Below, one piece after another: positions 19,189 to 28,804 of a stretch of 64,000 nt of DNA. The position numbers and the translations under genes were made by a program. How positions within the stretch are numbered: the first letter of the stretch is position 1; each line of letters opens with the position of its first letter. The stretch is from Sphingobacterium oryzagri (GTDB lineage: Bacteria; Bacteroidota; Bacteroidia; Sphingobacteriales; Sphingobacteriaceae). The notes below the pieces were generated by a model. That model made no database searches. It worked only from the letters and a program-made list of their open reading frames with translations, and had not been told where the DNA came from. The DNA is taken from the NCBI RefSeq assembly GCF_028736175.1, contig NZ_CP117880.1, positions 744,001-808,000 on the forward strand. The letters are read 5' to 3'.

Positions 19189-19632
19189 ATGCTACACAGG
19201 CGATCTTTTATTATCTTATTTACGCTTTTGATGGGCGTTGTTTCAGTTCTGCCAGCTCGAAATGCTGGAATTTTAAATCCCCTGAAGAAGGATGCGTTGC
19301 AGGCCAATCTGCAAGCGCGTAAAACGAATTCAAGCCAAACATTTGATTTTTACGTTTACAATTTCAGTAATTCGTCAATCTATTTGACTTTTAATGGCAA
19401 TTTTCCTGGCGGTACCACACAGCATATCGTTGTTCCGGCAAATACCAATGCTTACCCCGTCACCATACAGCAGGGCCAATACACAATCTATGCCAGTAGC
19501 GCAAATTCATTTTCCATGCGGTATCTCATGAGCTGCGGTTATTCCGGGTCTGGGCAGTCATTTACTTTTGAAGGTGTCAACTTGTCTCCTGATTTCGGAG
19601 GCTGTCCTTCTTTAGATATAGAGGCGGAGTAA
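19189..19632 (+). CDS. small secreted protein of unknown function
   Basis: 147 residues from the ATG at 19189; an upstream in-frame GTG at 19156 is less likely because the signal peptide (MLHRRSFIILFTLLMGVVSV) starts at this ATG. The mature part is rich in Ser, Asn, Thr and aromatic residues with alternating hydrophobics (FYVYNFSNSSIYLTFNG; HIVVPANTNAYPVTIQQGQY), suggesting a beta-sandwich. Two cysteines (MSCGYSG and GGCPSL) could form a disulfide. It is the last gene before a terminator, so it could be a glycan-binding accessory of the PUL or an unrelated secreted protein. No family recognised. Confidence 0.6.
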   Translation: MLHRRSFIILFTLLMGVVSVLPARNAGILNPLKKDALQANLQARKTNSSQTFDFYVYNFSNSSIYLTFNGNFPGGTTQHIVVPANTNAYPVTIQQGQYTIYASSANSFSMRYLMSCGYSGSGQSFTFEGVNLSPDFGGCPSLDIEAE

Positions 19633-19653
19633 ACAACTTGTATATCGTGTTTC

Positions 19654-19692
19654 ACGGCTGTTCTAACCAGATTGGTTGGGCAGCCATTTTTA
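19654..19692 (+). terminator. intrinsic terminator at the end of the polysaccharide locus
   Basis: The arms GGCTG...TAACCA and TGGTT...CAGCC form a hairpin at 19656-19685, followed by ATTTTTAT. It closes the PUL. Confidence 0.7.
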
Positions 19693-20206
19693 TGTAAACT
19701 TAGACGTTATTGTGGAATACCTAATTAAAGAAGCTAAAACTGTATAAAGGATTTTACAGGATACCAACCAACTCCTCTTCGAATCGTTTTCGAATATAGG
19801 CTAAGCCCTAATATAACTTGACTTTACAATTTCTTTTAATCGCTGCTTCTATACGCTGAAATATCTTTTTTGAAAATTGCGGGTGCTGTTTTGTTATTTA
19901 AAAGGCGCGTAAGTAAAGCCTGGAAAAACCTCATAGCGCATGATAGTGATGTCACGTTAGCGAATCAAAAAAGCGATAAAGAGCTAGTTTGCTTCTCTTT
20001 TATTAATCTGCACCCTATGCTATCGAAAAAAAGCGATTGCTCTTAGCAGGAGGCAGCACTCTCTTAAACCGTATATTATGGAAAATTTGGTGCTATAAGA
20101 AGAGCGATGGGGGAAGTTCTTGCTGCAGGATGTGGAGACGAACTTGCCGATCTTAAGTTGCGATGGTGTTCATTGTTGTAAAATAAAAAAAATAATACAC
20201 TAATTA
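19693..20206. other. 514-bp stretch with no recognisable gene
   Basis: No open frame with coding character is seen on either strand and no RNA family was recognised. There are short purine-rich and AT-rich tracts only. The stretch lies between the polysaccharide locus and the rplC promoter, where rpsJ would stand in the usual gene order. Confidence 0.5.
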
Positions 20207-20237
20207 TTTGATAGTTATAAAACTATTTGTACTTTTG
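20207..20237 (+). promoter_or_regulatory. consensus promoter of the ribosomal protein operon
   Basis: TTTG (20207-20210), exactly 19 nt, then TACTTTTG (20230-20237) matches the Bacteroidota housekeeping promoter at every defined base. Transcription would start near 20244, giving a leader of about 70 nt before rplC. Confidence 0.85.
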
Positions 20238-20267
20238 CAATCCCTTAGGGGGAATTGTGTCTTGAGC

Positions 20268-20283
20268 GAAGCCCTACTGCTTC
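20268..20283 (+). promoter_or_regulatory. leader hairpin upstream of rplC
   Basis: GAAGC and GCTTC pair around a CCTACT loop inside the 5' leader. In many bacteria L4 represses this operon by binding its leader, so this may be part of such a target. The stem is only 5 bp, so this is tentative. Confidence 0.35.
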
Positions 20284-20312
20284 GAAGGACGTTTAATTAA
20301 TTTATTTATAAC

Positions 20313-20930
20313 ATGTCAGGAATTATTGGTAAAAAAGTAGGAATGACCAGCCTGTTCGATGCGGAAGGGAAGAATATCCCTTGTACAGTAATTGAGGCTG
20401 GGCCGTGCGTGGTAACGCATATACGTACGGTAGAAAAGGATGGCTATGTGGCTCTTCAACTTGGCTATGATGATGCTAAGGAAAAGAACACGACAGCGCC
20501 TTTAAAAGGACACTTCGCAAAAGCGGGCGTGACTCCTAAGCGTAAACTAGTTGAATTCAAAACTTTTGAAGATGAGAAACAACTAGGTGACATCGTGGAT
20601 GTAACTATTTTTGCTGAAGGCGAGTACGTAGACGTAGTCGGTACTTCCAAAGGTAAAGGTTTCCAAGGTGTAATGAAGCGTCACGGATTTGGTGGTGTAG
20701 GTGGTGCGACTCACGGTCAGCACAACAGACTACGTGCTCCAGGTTCATTAGGTGCTTCTTCTTGGCCTTCACGTGTATTCAAAGGAATGCGTATGGCGGG
20801 TCGTACAGGTGGCGAGAGAGTAAAAGTTCAAAACTTACAGATTTTGAAAGTTTACGCGGATCAAAACCTAATTGTTGTTAGTGGTTCCATTCCAGGAGCT
20901 AAAGGTTCATATGTAATCGTAGACAAATAG
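20313..20930 (+). CDS. rplC: 50S ribosomal protein L3
   Basis: 205 residues, normal length. Conserved [13 protein letters not shown] and [20 protein letters not shown] identify the L3 extension that reaches the peptidyl-transferase centre; the Gln methylated by PrmB in other bacteria lies in the second motif. L3 nucleates 50S assembly. It is the first gene of the cluster here: rpsJ, normally directly upstream, is absent, and a strong promoter with a 70-nt leader replaces it. Confidence 0.98.
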   Translation: MSGIIGKKVGMTSLFDAEGKNIPCTVIEAGPCVVTHIRTVEKDGYVALQLGYDDAKEKNTTAPLKGHFAKAGVTPKRKLVEFKTFEDEKQLGDIVDVTIFAEGEYVDVVGTSKGKGFQGVMKRHGFGGVGGATHGQHNRLRAPGSLGASSWPSRVFKGMRMAGRTGGERVKVQNLQILKVYADQNLIVVSGSIPGAKGSYVIVDK

Positions 20931-20935
20931 TAGAG

Positions 20936-21565
20936 ATGGAAGTTAATGTATTAAATTTATCAGGTAAAGAAACAGGTGCCAAGGTGCAACTGCCTGAGTC
21001 AGTATTCGGTGTAAAGCCTAACGACCATGCGATCTATTTGGATGTGAAACAATACTTAGCGAACCAACGCCAAGGAACTCACAAATCTAAACAACGTAAT
21101 GAAATCGCGGGTTCTACGCGTAAATTACACAAACAAAAAGGTACTGGTGGCGCTCGTGCGGGCTCTATCAAATCTCCATTGTTTAATGGTGGTGGTCGTG
21201 TATTCGGTCCTCAACCACGTGACTACAGCTTCAAATTGAACAAAAAATTAAAGCAAGTAGCGCGTAAATCAGCATTGAGCTACAAAGCACAAGAAAACAA
21301 TATTTTGGTGTTAGATGCGGTAAGCTTCGAATCTATCAAAACTAAAAACTATGTGTCTTTGATCAACGCGTTGAACGTAGCTGACGAAAAAACATTATTG
21401 GTTTTGCCAGCATACGATAACAATGTTTATTTATCAAGCAGAAACGTGAAGAAAGCAAAAGTAATCGCAGCTTCAGATTTAAACACTTATGACGTGTTGA
21501 ACGCTACGAAAATTTTGTTGACGGCAGATTCTGTTAAAACTTTGGAGGAAGCATTCGCTAAGTAA
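20936..21565 (+). CDS. rplD: 50S ribosomal protein L4
   Basis: 209 residues. The loop that lines the exit tunnel is present as [20 protein letters not shown], followed by [11 protein letters not shown]4 binds 23S rRNA domain I and in other phyla also represses its own operon. Five bases separate it from rplC. The start ATG at 20936 is the only good one. Confidence 0.98.
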   Translation: MEVNVLNLSGKETGAKVQLPESVFGVKPNDHAIYLDVKQYLANQRQGTHKSKQRNEIAGSTRKLHKQKGTGGARAGSIKSPLFNGGGRVFGPQPRDYSFKLNKKLKQVARKSALSYKAQENNILVLDAVSFESIKTKNYVSLINALNVADEKTLLVLPAYDNNVYLSSRNVKKAKVIAASDLNTYDVLNATKILLTADSVKTLEEAFAK

Positions 21566-21566
21566 T

Positions 21567-21857
21567 ATGGAAATTATCAAAAAACCTATTTTAACTGAGA
21601 AAGCTTCGTTGTTAACGGAGAAATTAAACCGTTACGCTTTCAAAGTTGATCACAGAGCTAATAAGATCCAGATCAAACAAGCTGTTGAAGAAATGTTCGG
21701 TGTAACTGTATTAGCAGTGAACACTGCGGTTGTAGCTGGTAAAGCAAAAAGCCGTTACACAAAAGCAGGTTTTGTTTCTGGAAGAAGCCCTAAGTATAAA
21801 AAAGCCATCATCACGGTGAAAGATGGCGAAACTATTGACTTTTACACTACACTATAA
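21567..21857 (+). CDS. rplW: 50S ribosomal protein L23
   Basis: 96 residues, single-domain. IIKKPILTEKASLL at the N-terminus and YKKAIITVKDGETIDFY at the C-terminus are typical. L23 sits at the tunnel exit and docks SRP and trigger factor. It begins one base after the rplD stop codon, so it is translationally coupled. Confidence 0.97.
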   Translation: MEIIKKPILTEKASLLTEKLNRYAFKVDHRANKIQIKQAVEEMFGVTVLAVNTAVVAGKAKSRYTKAGFVSGRSPKYKKAIITVKDGETIDFYTTL

Positions 21858-21863
21858 TAAGAA

Positions 21864-22691
21864 ATGGCAGTTAAAAGATTCAAACCGGTTACCCCTGGTA
21901 CGCGTTTCAGAGTAGGCGCAGACTACTCTGATGTTACTACAAACGTTCCTGAAAAATCGTTGGTAGTAGGTAGCAACAAGAGATCAGGTGGTCGTAATAA
22001 ATCCGGTAAAATGACTATGCGTTATATCGGTGGGGGACATAAAAAATCATACCGATTAATTGATTTCAAACGCGATAAAAAAGATATCCCTGCAAAAGTA
22101 GCTACAATCGAATACGATCCAAACCGTACAGCACGTATTGCCTTGTTGCACTACGCTGATGGTGAGAAACGCTACATCGTTGCTCCAGCTGGTTTGACAG
22201 TTGGTCAAACAGTAGTTGCAGGTGAATCAGTTGCCCCAGAAATTGGAAATACATTGCCGTTAGCGAAAATTCCTTTGGGTTCTATCATTCACAATATCGA
22301 ATTGAACCCAGGTCAAGGAGGCTCGATTGCACGTTCTGCAGGAACATATGCGCAATTGTCAGCTCGTGACGGTAAGTATGCCATCATCAAATTGCCTTCA
22401 GGTGAGACACGTATGATCTTGTTGACTTGTGTTGCTACAATTGGTTCAGTATCTAATGCTGAAAAAGCAAACCAAGTACTGGGTAAAGCTGGTCGTAAAC
22501 GTCACTTGGGTCGTCGTCCTCGCGTTCGTGGTGTTGCCATGAACCCAGTAGATCACCCTATGGGTGGTGGTGAAGGCCGTACTTCCGGAGGTCACCCTCG
22601 TTCACGTACAGGTGTGTTAGCTAAAGGCTTCAAAACACGCTACAAGAAGAAAACATCGAATCGTTACATCATTGAGAGAAGGAAAAAATAA
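21864..22691 (+). CDS. rplB: 50S ribosomal protein L2
   Basis: 275 residues. The C-terminal block [20 protein letters not shown] contains the universally conserved His needed near the peptidyl-transferase centre. The RNA-binding core has [14 protein letters not shown]. The last base of its stop codon is the first base of the rpsS ATG. Confidence 0.98.
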   Translation: MAVKRFKPVTPGTRFRVGADYSDVTTNVPEKSLVVGSNKRSGGRNKSGKMTMRYIGGGHKKSYRLIDFKRDKKDIPAKVATIEYDPNRTARIALLHYADGEKRYIVAPAGLTVGQTVVAGESVAPEIGNTLPLAKIPLGSIIHNIELNPGQGGSIARSAGTYAQLSARDGKYAIIKLPSGETRMILLTCVATIGSVSNAEKANQVLGKAGRKRHLGRRPRVRGVAMNPVDHPMGGGEGRTSGGHPRSRTGVLAKGFKTRYKKKTSNRYIIERRKK

Positions 22692-22957
22692 TGGCTCGTT
22701 CAATTAAAAAAGGTCCTTATATCGATCACAACTTAGAAAGAAAAGTTCTTTCTATGAATGAAACAAACAAAAAATCAGTAATTAAGACTTGGTCTCGCAG
22801 ATCAATGATTTCACCTGATTTTGTTGGCCATACCTTCGCAGTGCACAACGGGAATAAATTTATCCCTGTTTATGTAACAGAAAATATGGTTGGTCACAAG
22901 CTTGGTGAATTTGCGCCTACGCGTACATTCAAAGGCCACGCAGAAAAGAAAAAATAA
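22691..22957 (+). CDS. rpsS: 30S ribosomal protein S19
   Basis: 88 residues. [13 protein letters not shown] and the C-terminal [16 protein letters not shown] motif identify S19, which binds the head of 16S rRNA with S13. It overlaps rplB by one base (TAATG), a sign of coupled translation. Confidence 0.98.
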   Translation: MARSIKKGPYIDHNLERKVLSMNETNKKSVIKTWSRRSMISPDFVGHTFAVHNGNKFIPVYVTENMVGHKLGEFAPTRTFKGHAEKKK

Positions 22958-22964
22958 TTAGGTA

Positions 22965-23396
22965 ATGGAAGCAACAAAAAAACTTAAGAAGTCTGTATTA
23001 ATCAGACAACGCAAAGAGCAGGCAAAAGCTCAAGTAGGAGGAGCTTCTACTGCCAAGTTATTGAACTGCCCTACTTCACCGCGTAAAATGCGTTTAGTGG
23101 TAGATCTTATCCGTGGCGAGAAAGTGGAGACCGCTCTTTACATCTTGAAACACACAGGTAAAGAAGCAGCTGTTCGTGTTGAGAAATTGTTATTATCAGC
23201 AATCAAAAACTGGGAAGCGAGCAATGAAGGCGCTTCTTTGGAAAGCAGCGCTTTGTTCGTAAAAGAGGTATCTGTAGGTGGTGGCCGTCAATTGAAAAGA
23301 TTGCGCCCAGCTCCACAAGGCCGTGGTTACAGAATTCGCAAGCGTTCTAACCATGTAACTTTGGTAGTAGATAGTTTAAACAACGTAAACAACTAA
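22965..23396 (+). CDS. rplV: 50S ribosomal protein L22, N-terminally extended
   Basis: 143 residues, about 30 longer than the E. coli protein because of a basic N-terminal tail ([19 protein letters not shown]) before the core starts at [18 protein letters not shown]. The tunnel-lining beta-hairpin is present as [19 protein letters not shown]. The first ATG follows rpsS by 7 bp, which supports the long start. Confidence 0.97.
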   Translation: MEATKKLKKSVLIRQRKEQAKAQVGGASTAKLLNCPTSPRKMRLVVDLIRGEKVETALYILKHTGKEAAVRVEKLLLSAIKNWEASNEGASLESSALFVKEVSVGGGRQLKRLRPAPQGRGYRIRKRSNHVTLVVDSLNNVNN

Positions 23397-23408
23397 TTTA
23401 GAATAAGA

Positions 23409-24188
23409 ATGGGACAAAAAGCAAATCCAATAGGTAGCAGATTAGGTATCATCAAAGGATGGGATTCTAACTGGTTCGGAGGAAACAACTATTCTGATAA
23501 GTTAGTTGAAGACGAAAAAATCAGAAAATATCTTTCTGTACGTATCGCTAAAGGTGGTGTAGCAAAGGTTGTTATTGAAAGAACCTTGAAACGCATCACG
23601 GTTACGATCCACACTGCACGTCCAGGTATCGTTATCGGTAAAGGCGGTCAAGAAGTTGACAAGATCAAAGAAGAGTTGAAAAAATTGACGAAGAAAGACG
23701 TTCAAATCAACATTTTCGAGATCAAACGTCCAGAGCTTGATGCGAAATTGGTAGCAGAAGGTATTGCTAAGCAATTAGAGGCACGTATTTCATTCCGTCG
23801 TGCAATGAAAACGGCTATCGCTTCTACTATGCGTATGGGTGCTGAAGGTATCAAAGTAATGTGTGCTGGTCGTTTAGGCGGTGCTGAAATGGCTCGTACT
23901 GAGCAGTACAAAGAAGGAAGAACTCCTTTACACACATTGCGTGCTGATATCGATTACGCACTTGCAGAAGCATTGACAACTTACGGTAAAATCGGCGTTA
24001 AAGTATGGATCTGTAAAGGTGAGGTTTACGGTAAACGTGACTTATCTCCTAACATTGGTCAAACTTCAAACACGAAGACACGCGGAGGAAACGAAGGTGG
24101 CGAACGCCGTGAGCGTGACAACCGTAAAGGTGGTCGTGGTGGCAATAACCGTGGTGGCAACAACCGTGGTGGAGCAAGAAAAGGTTAA
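23409..24188 (+). CDS. rpsC: 30S ribosomal protein S3 with Gly/Arg/Asn-rich tail
   Basis: 259 residues. KH domain [20 protein letters not shown] and the C-terminal S3 domain ([37 protein letters not shown]) are intact. About 37 extra residues after SPNIGQT form a low-complexity tail with repeated GGNNRGG units, comparable to RGG boxes that bind RNA non-specifically. S3 forms the mRNA entry helicase with S4 and S5. A 55-nt gap with a small hairpin follows. Confidence 0.97.
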   Translation: MGQKANPIGSRLGIIKGWDSNWFGGNNYSDKLVEDEKIRKYLSVRIAKGGVAKVVIERTLKRITVTIHTARPGIVIGKGGQEVDKIKEELKKLTKKDVQINIFEIKRPELDAKLVAEGIAKQLEARISFRRAMKTAIASTMRMGAEGIKVMCAGRLGGAEMARTEQYKEGRTPLHTLRADIDYALAEALTTYGKIGVKVWICKGEVYGKRDLSPNIGQTSNTKTRGGNEGGERRERDNRKGGRGGNNRGGNNRGGARKG

Positions 24189-24212
24189 TTAAATTTTTAG
24201 ATTAAAGATTTT

Positions 24213-24226
24213 CCGTCGGTAGACGG
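24213..24226 (+). promoter_or_regulatory. small intercistronic hairpin between rpsC and rplP
   Basis: CCGTC and GACGG pair around GGTA. It is not followed by a T-run, so it is not a terminator; possibly an mRNA processing or stability element. Confidence 0.3.
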
Positions 24227-24243
24227 ATCAAAATAATACGAAC

Positions 24244-24666
24244 ATGTTACAGCCAAAAAGAACGAAGTTCAGAAAGATGCAGAAAGGCCGCATGAAAGGT
24301 AACGCTTCTCGTGGAGCGGAATTATCTTTCGGATCTTTCGGTATCAAGTCACTGGAACCAGCATGGATCACAAGCCGTCAAATTGAGGCTGCACGTATTG
24401 CCGTAACACGTTATATGAAACGTGAAGGACAAGTGTGGATCCGTATTTTCCCTGACAAACCTGTTACGAAAAAACCTGCAGAGGTACGTATGGGTAAAGG
24501 TAAGGGTGCTCCAGAATACTGGGTAGCGGTAGTACGCCCAGGCCGTATGTTATTTGAAGCAGAAGGTGTGCCTTTGGAAGTAGCCAAAGAAGCATTACGT
24601 TTAGCTGCTCAAAAATTGCCGGTTCAAACTAAGTTTGTTATACGTAGAGATTACGTAGAAGCATAA
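24244..24666 (+). CDS. rplP: 50S ribosomal protein L16
   Basis: 140 residues. N-terminal [18 protein letters not shown] and core [20 protein letters not shown] are the L16 signatures; the protein helps position tRNA in the A site. It is followed by 94 nt with a strong hairpin, a longer gap than elsewhere in the cluster. Confidence 0.98.
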   Translation: MLQPKRTKFRKMQKGRMKGNASRGAELSFGSFGIKSLEPAWITSRQIEAARIAVTRYMKREGQVWIRIFPDKPVTKKPAEVRMGKGKGAPEYWVAVVRPGRMLFEAEGVPLEVAKEALRLAAQKLPVQTKFVIRRDYVEA

Positions 24667-24692
24667 ATATCGCTGGTAATGTCAATAGTTTA

Positions 24693-24717
24693 GCCTTGTG
24701 GCCGTTACCCACAAGGC
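24693..24717 (+). promoter_or_regulatory. strong intercistronic hairpin between rplP and rpmC
   Basis: A 9-bp perfect stem, GCCTTGTGG with CCACAAGGC, encloses a 7-nt loop. ACTTTATAA follows, not a U-tract, so termination is unlikely; mRNA processing, stability or protein binding are alternatives. Confidence 0.5.
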
Positions 24718-24760
24718 ACTTTATAAACAGATTTGATAACCCCGCACAAACTGAAAGAAA

Positions 24761-24982
24761 ATGAAAAATTCAGAAATCATCGAATTATCACAAGAGGAAC
24801 TTACAGCTCGTCTTAAAGAAGAGAAAGCTGCCCTTAACAAGTTGAAATTTGCACATGCTGTTTCTGCTGTAGAGAACCCGAACGTTATTAAAGCAGCACG
24901 TAGAAACATCGCTCGCATCGCGACAGAAGTTTCTAAGCGTAAAAACGAAGCGAAGTCACAGGAAACAGCCTCTGAGGCGTAA
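24761..24982 (+). CDS. rpmC: 50S ribosomal protein L29
   Basis: 73 residues of two long helices. [20 protein letters not shown] and the conserved [18 protein letters not shown] identify L29, which lies beside L23 at the tunnel exit. It starts 94 nt after rplP, past the 9-bp hairpin. Confidence 0.96.
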   Translation: MKNSEIIELSQEELTARLKEEKAALNKLKFAHAVSAVENPNVIKAARRNIARIATEVSKRKNEAKSQETASEA

Positions 24983-24996
24983 AAAGTAAAGTCGAA

Positions 24997-25251
24997 ATGG
25001 AAAGAAAATTAAGAAAAACAAGAATCGGCTTAGTAGTTAGCAACAAGATGGACAAGTCTATCGTAGTAGCTGTTGAACGTAAAGTAAAGCACCCTATCTA
25101 CGGTAAGTTCGTTAAAAAAACTACTAAATTCAAAGCTCATGACGAAACTAATACCTGCGGTATCGGCGATACGGTATTAATCATGGAAACGCGTCCGCTG
25201 AGTAAGACAAAGAACTGGAGATTAGTTGAAATTTTAGAAAGAGCTAAATAA
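24997..25251 (+). CDS. rpsQ: 30S ribosomal protein S17
   Basis: 84 residues, OB-fold. [20 protein letters not shown] and [20 protein letters not shown] are typical. S17 is a primary binder of the 5' domain of 16S rRNA. The stop overlaps the rplN start by one base (TAATG). Confidence 0.97.
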   Translation: MERKLRKTRIGLVVSNKMDKSIVVAVERKVKHPIYGKFVKKTTKFKAHDETNTCGIGDTVLIMETRPLSKTKNWRLVEILERAK

Positions 25252-25619
25252 TGGTACAACAGGAATCAAGATTAAATGTGGCCGACAACTCAGGTGCTAA
25301 AGAAGTTTTAGTAATCCGTGTATTGGGCGGTACGCGTAAGCGTTATGCATCTATCGGTGATAAAATTGTTGTTACCGTGAAAAGCGCTTTACCTTCAGGA
25401 AACGTGAAAAAAGGTTCCGTTTCTAAAGCAGTAGTAGTTCGTACGAAAAAAGAGATCCGTCGTAAGGATGGTTCGTATATTCGTTTCGATGATAACGCTG
25501 CAGTATTGTTAAATAATAATGATGAACCACGTGGTACACGTATTTTCGGGCCAGTAGCTCGTGAGTTACGTGAAAAACAGTTCATGAAGATTGTATCACT
25601 AGCACCGGAGGTTTTATAA
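25251..25619 (+). CDS. rplN: 50S ribosomal protein L14
   Basis: 122 residues, the invariant family length. [20 protein letters not shown] and [16 protein letters not shown] are diagnostic. L14 contacts 16S rRNA in intersubunit bridge B8 and is the docking site of the silencing factor RsfS. Confidence 0.98.
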   Translation: MVQQESRLNVADNSGAKEVLVIRVLGGTRKRYASIGDKIVVTVKSALPSGNVKKGSVSKAVVVRTKKEIRRKDGSYIRFDDNAAVLLNNNDEPRGTRIFGPVARELREKQFMKIVSLAPEVL

Positions 25620-25621
25620 TT

Positions 25622-25963
25622 ATGGCACAGAAAACAAAAACAACTCACAAAATCAAAATCAAAAAAGGTGATTTAGTGAAGGTTATCGCTGGTAACTCTA
25701 AAGGTAAGCAAGGAAAAGTATTGCAAATTTTAGTGGACGCTAACAGAGCTGTCGTAGAAGGCGCTAACATCGTTAAAAAACACACTAAACCTAGCGCGGC
25801 TAATCCTAACGGTGGTATCATCGAGAAAGAAGCTGCAATCACGATCTCTAATTTAGCTTTGATCGACCCAAAAACTGGCGAGCCTACTCGTGTTGGTCGT
25901 AAGGTTAATGCAGATGGCAAAATTGTTCGTTACGCAAAAAAATCAGGGGAGGAAATTAAATAA
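25622..25963 (+). CDS. rplX: 50S ribosomal protein L24
   Basis: 113 residues. The KOW motif is [20 protein letters not shown]; an RNA-binding tail follows ([20 protein letters not shown]). L24 is an assembly initiator for 50S. Its stop codon overlaps the rplE start by one base. Confidence 0.97.
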   Translation: MAQKTKTTHKIKIKKGDLVKVIAGNSKGKQGKVLQILVDANRAVVEGANIVKKHTKPSAANPNGGIIEKEAAITISNLALIDPKTGEPTRVGRKVNADGKIVRYAKKSGEEIK

Positions 25964-26532
25964 TGACTTACGTACCAAGATTAAAAGCGAAATACGCGGA
26001 AGAAATCCGCACTGCGCTTAAGGAAAAATTCCAGTATAAGAGCGTTATGCAAGTTCCTAAACTGGAGAAAATTGTTGTATCCCAAGGTGTTGGTGCTGCT
26101 ACATCTGACAAAAAATTGATCGATAACTCTATTTCTGAGTTAACATTGATCACTGGTCAGCAAGCCGTATCTACCAAATCTAAAAAGGATATTTCCAACT
26201 TCAAATTGCGTAAAGGTATGCCTGTTGGTGCACGTGTTACATTGCGTGACAACAACATGTACGAATTCCTTGACCGTTTGATCGCTGTATCTTTGCCTCG
26301 TATCCGCGATTTCCGTGGTATCAACGACAAAGGCTTCGATGGTAGAGGTAACTACAATTTGGGTATTACAGAGCAAATTATCTTCCCGGAGATCAACATT
26401 GACAAAATCAACAAGATCCAAGGTATGGATATTACTTTCGTAACTTCAGCAGGCAACGATATCGAAGCATTGGAGTTATTGAAACAATTCGGTTTACCAT
26501 TCAAAAATCAAAATACAAACAACAATGGCTAA
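25963..26532 (+). CDS. rplE: 50S ribosomal protein L5
   Basis: 189 residues, slightly longer than usual because of an Asn-rich tail (KNQNTNNNG). [28 protein letters not shown] and RDFRGIN are L5 signatures; the protein binds 5S rRNA with L18. The tail codons overlap the start of rpsN by 8 bases (ATGGCTAA). Confidence 0.98.
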   Translation: MTYVPRLKAKYAEEIRTALKEKFQYKSVMQVPKLEKIVVSQGVGAATSDKKLIDNSISELTLITGQQAVSTKSKKDISNFKLRKGMPVGARVTLRDNNMYEFLDRLIAVSLPRIRDFRGINDKGFDGRGNYNLGITEQIIFPEINIDKINKIQGMDITFVTSAGNDIEALELLKQFGLPFKNQNTNNNG

Positions 26533-26794
26533 AGAAGGATTAAAAGCACGCGAAGTAAAGCGTCAAAAATTGGTAGCTAAGTTTGCGGAGAAACGTGCGG
26601 CTTTAAAAGCAGCAGGTGATTACGAAGCTTTAGATAAATTGCCAAAGAATGCTTCACCAGTACGTTTGCACAACCGTTGTAAATTGACTGGTCGTCCAAA
26701 AGGGTATATGCGTCAATTTGGTATCTCTCGTGTAACATTCCGTGAGATGGCTTTAGACGGAAAGATCCCGGGAGTGAAAAAAGCTTCTTGGTAA
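26525..26794 (+). CDS. rpsN: 30S ribosomal protein S14, zinc-independent form
   Basis: 89 residues. The long form with [19 protein letters not shown] has a single Cys, so it lacks the zinc ribbon of the short S14 type. The stop is followed 24 nt later by a perfect hairpin plus U-tract, which can end a fraction of transcripts after this gene. Confidence 0.97.
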   Translation: MAKEGLKAREVKRQKLVAKFAEKRAALKAAGDYEALDKLPKNASPVRLHNRCKLTGRPKGYMRQFGISRVTFREMALDGKIPGVKKASW

Positions 26795-26810
26795 TCAGAA
26801 AAAAAAAAAT

Positions 26811-26818
26811 TACTTTTG
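26811..26818 (+). promoter_or_regulatory. TACTTTTG promoter box between rpsN and rpsH
   Basis: A perfect TAnnTTTG box directly after an A-run. If used, transcripts would start inside the following hairpin. A TTTG partner at the correct distance is not visible, so use is uncertain. Confidence 0.4.
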
Positions 26819-26855
26819 CCCGGATAAACCCGCATAGGGTTTATCGGGTTTTTTT
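26819..26855 (+). terminator. intrinsic terminator or attenuator inside the ribosomal operon
   Basis: The arms GATAAACCC (26823-26831) and GGGTTTATC (26837-26845) pair perfectly, extended by CCC/GGG with a one-base bulge, and are followed by seven T residues. It is as strong as the operon-end terminators, yet eleven more ribosomal genes follow on the same strand. Confidence 0.8.
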
Positions 26856-26934
26856 GTATTGAAAATTTTATGCACAGACAATAGGTCCGGGAATTAGGTT
26901 ATTCCAGGAAACCATTGTCATAATTTAATATCTA

Positions 26935-27333
26935 ATGAATACAGATCCAATAGCGGATTACCTTACACGAGTAAGGAATGCCATCAAGGCCAACCACAGG
27001 GTTGTTGAAATTCCTGCATCGAACCTTAAAAAAGAGATCACCAAAGTTCTTTTTGACAAAGGTTACATTGCTAATTACAAGTTCGAGGAAAATGGTCCTC
27101 AAGGTTCAATCAAAGTTGCTTTGAAATACCACCCAATTAGCAAAATTCCGGCTATTCGCACATTGACACGTGTGAGTAAACCTGGTTTAAGAAAGTATGC
27201 AAGTGTGGACAGCATGCCGCGCGTTTTGAATGGTTTGGGTATCGCAATCTTGTCAACTTCTAAAGGAGTAATGACAGATAAAGAAGCTCGTCTACAAAAC
27301 GTAGGTGGTGAAGTTTTATGTTACGTTTATTAA
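26935..27333 (+). CDS. rpsH: 30S ribosomal protein S8
   Basis: 132 residues. [19 protein letters not shown] at the N-terminus and [19 protein letters not shown] at the C-terminus identify S8, a primary 16S binder and, in enterics, the translational repressor of this half-operon. It is the first gene after the internal terminator, which makes that site a plausible control point. Confidence 0.98.
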   Translation: MNTDPIADYLTRVRNAIKANHRVVEIPASNLKKEITKVLFDKGYIANYKFEENGPQGSIKVALKYHPISKIPAIRTLTRVSKPGLRKYASVDSMPRVLNGLGIAILSTSKGVMTDKEARLQNVGGEVLCYVY

Positions 27334-27354
27334 TCTAGGTAAAAACACAAAGAA

Positions 27355-27909
27355 ATGTCAAGAATTGGAAAAGCGCCTATCGCTATTCCCTCGGGAGTAT
27401 CGATTACGGTATCAGACAAAAATCTGGTAACGATTAAAGGACCAAAAGGCGAATTAACACAACAAGTGGATCGTGACATTACTATCGCACAAGAAGATGG
27501 TAATATTGTCGTAACGCGTCCTACTGAACAAAAGAAACACAAAGCATTACACGGATTGTACCGTGCCTTAATCAATAACATGGTTGTAGGTGTTACAGAG
27601 GGTTACAAAACTACGCAAGAATTAGTCGGTGTAGGTTACCGTGCTTCAAACACAGGTAATACACTTGAATTAACCTTAGGTTTCTCCCACCAGATCGTTT
27701 TTGTATTGCCAAAGGAAATTACTGTATCAACAACTGCTGAAAAGGGTAAAAACCCAACGATCATTTTAGAGTCTGCTGACAAACAATTGATCGGACAAGT
27801 TGCGGCGAAAATCCGTGGCTTCCGTAAGCCAGAGCCTTACAAAGGAAAAGGTGTTAAGTTTGCGGGTGAAGTATTAAGAAGAAAAGCAGGTAAATCAGCT
27901 AAAAAATAA
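27355..27909 (+). CDS. rplF: 50S ribosomal protein L6
   Basis: 184 residues, two repeated alpha/beta domains. [14 protein letters not shown] opens the protein and [20 protein letters not shown] is the conserved C-terminal RNA-binding motif near the sarcin-ricin loop. Confidence 0.98.
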   Translation: MSRIGKAPIAIPSGVSITVSDKNLVTIKGPKGELTQQVDRDITIAQEDGNIVVTRPTEQKKHKALHGLYRALINNMVVGVTEGYKTTQELVGVGYRASNTGNTLELTLGFSHQIVFVLPKEITVSTTAEKGKNPTIILESADKQLIGQVAAKIRGFRKPEPYKGKGVKFAGEVLRRKAGKSAKK

Positions 27910-27914
27910 TAACC

Positions 27915-28268
27915 ATGGCAGGAAATAAAACATCTCGCAGAGAGCGAATCAAAAAAGGAATAAGAAAACACCTGGCTGGATCAGTTGAACGTCCAAGGTT
28001 ATCTGTTTTCAGAAGCAACAAAGGTATTTACGCACAGATTATTGACGATACTACAGGTAAAACGTTGGTTTCTGCATCTTCAATCTCGAAAGAGTTTGCA
28101 GCAGCAGGTACAAAAGTAGATCAATCGAAAGCTGTTGGTAAATTGGTAGCGGAGAAAGCGGTAGCAGCAGGTATTAGCAAAGTAGTTTTTGACCGTAATG
28201 GGTACTTATACCATGGCCGTGTGAAATCATTGGCTGAAGGTGCTCGCGAAGGCGGTTTAGACTTTTAA
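27915..28268 (+). CDS. rplR: 50S ribosomal protein L18
   Basis: 117 residues with a basic N-terminal tail ([16 protein letters not shown]) followed by [20 protein letters not shown] and the C-terminal [20 protein letters not shown]. It binds 5S rRNA together with L5. Confidence 0.98.
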   Translation: MAGNKTSRRERIKKGIRKHLAGSVERPRLSVFRSNKGIYAQIIDDTTGKTLVSASSISKEFAAAGTKVDQSKAVGKLVAEKAVAAGISKVVFDRNGYLYHGRVKSLAEGAREGGLDF

Positions 28269-28280
28269 TCAATTAAGAAC

Positions 28281-28799
28281 ATGGCATTAAGCAATATAAA
28301 AAGAGTAAAATCGAGCGAGATTGAATTAAAAGATCGCTTAGTAAGCATCCAACGCGTAGCGAAAGTTACTAAAGGTGGTCGTACCTTCAGTTTCTCTGCT
28401 ATTGTTGTTGTGGGTGATGAAAACGGAATCGTAGGATTTGGTCTTGGTAAAGCAAAAGAGGTAACCGAAGCAATTACAAAAGGTATCGACGATGCAAAGA
28501 AAAACTTGATCAAAGTGCCTATCATCAACGGTACAGTTCCTCACGAGCAATATGGTAAATTCTCTGGTGGTCGCGTTTTGGTTCAACCGGCAGTACACGG
28601 TACAGGTGTATTAGCGGGTGGTGCAATGCGTGCCGTATTAGAGAGTGCTGGTATCAAAGACGTATTGGCGAAATCTTTAGGTTCATCCAATCCACACAAC
28701 GTGGTAAAAGCTACAATCGATGCATTAGGAAGTCTTCGTGATGCATATACCGTAGCGCAAAACCGCGGCGTCGATTTAAGTAAAGTATTTAACGGTTAA
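28281..28799 (+). CDS. rpsE: 30S ribosomal protein S5
   Basis: 172 residues. Double-stranded-RNA-binding-like N-domain ([28 protein letters not shown]) and C-domain ([35 protein letters not shown]). It helps decoding accuracy and mRNA unwinding with S3 and S4. Confidence 0.98.
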   Translation: MALSNIKRVKSSEIELKDRLVSIQRVAKVTKGGRTFSFSAIVVVGDENGIVGFGLGKAKEVTEAITKGIDDAKKNLIKVPIINGTVPHEQYGKFSGGRVLVQPAVHGTGVLAGGAMRAVLESAGIKDVLAKSLGSSNPHNVVKATIDALGSLRDAYTVAQNRGVDLSKVFNG

Positions 28800-28804
28800 T
28801 TATC

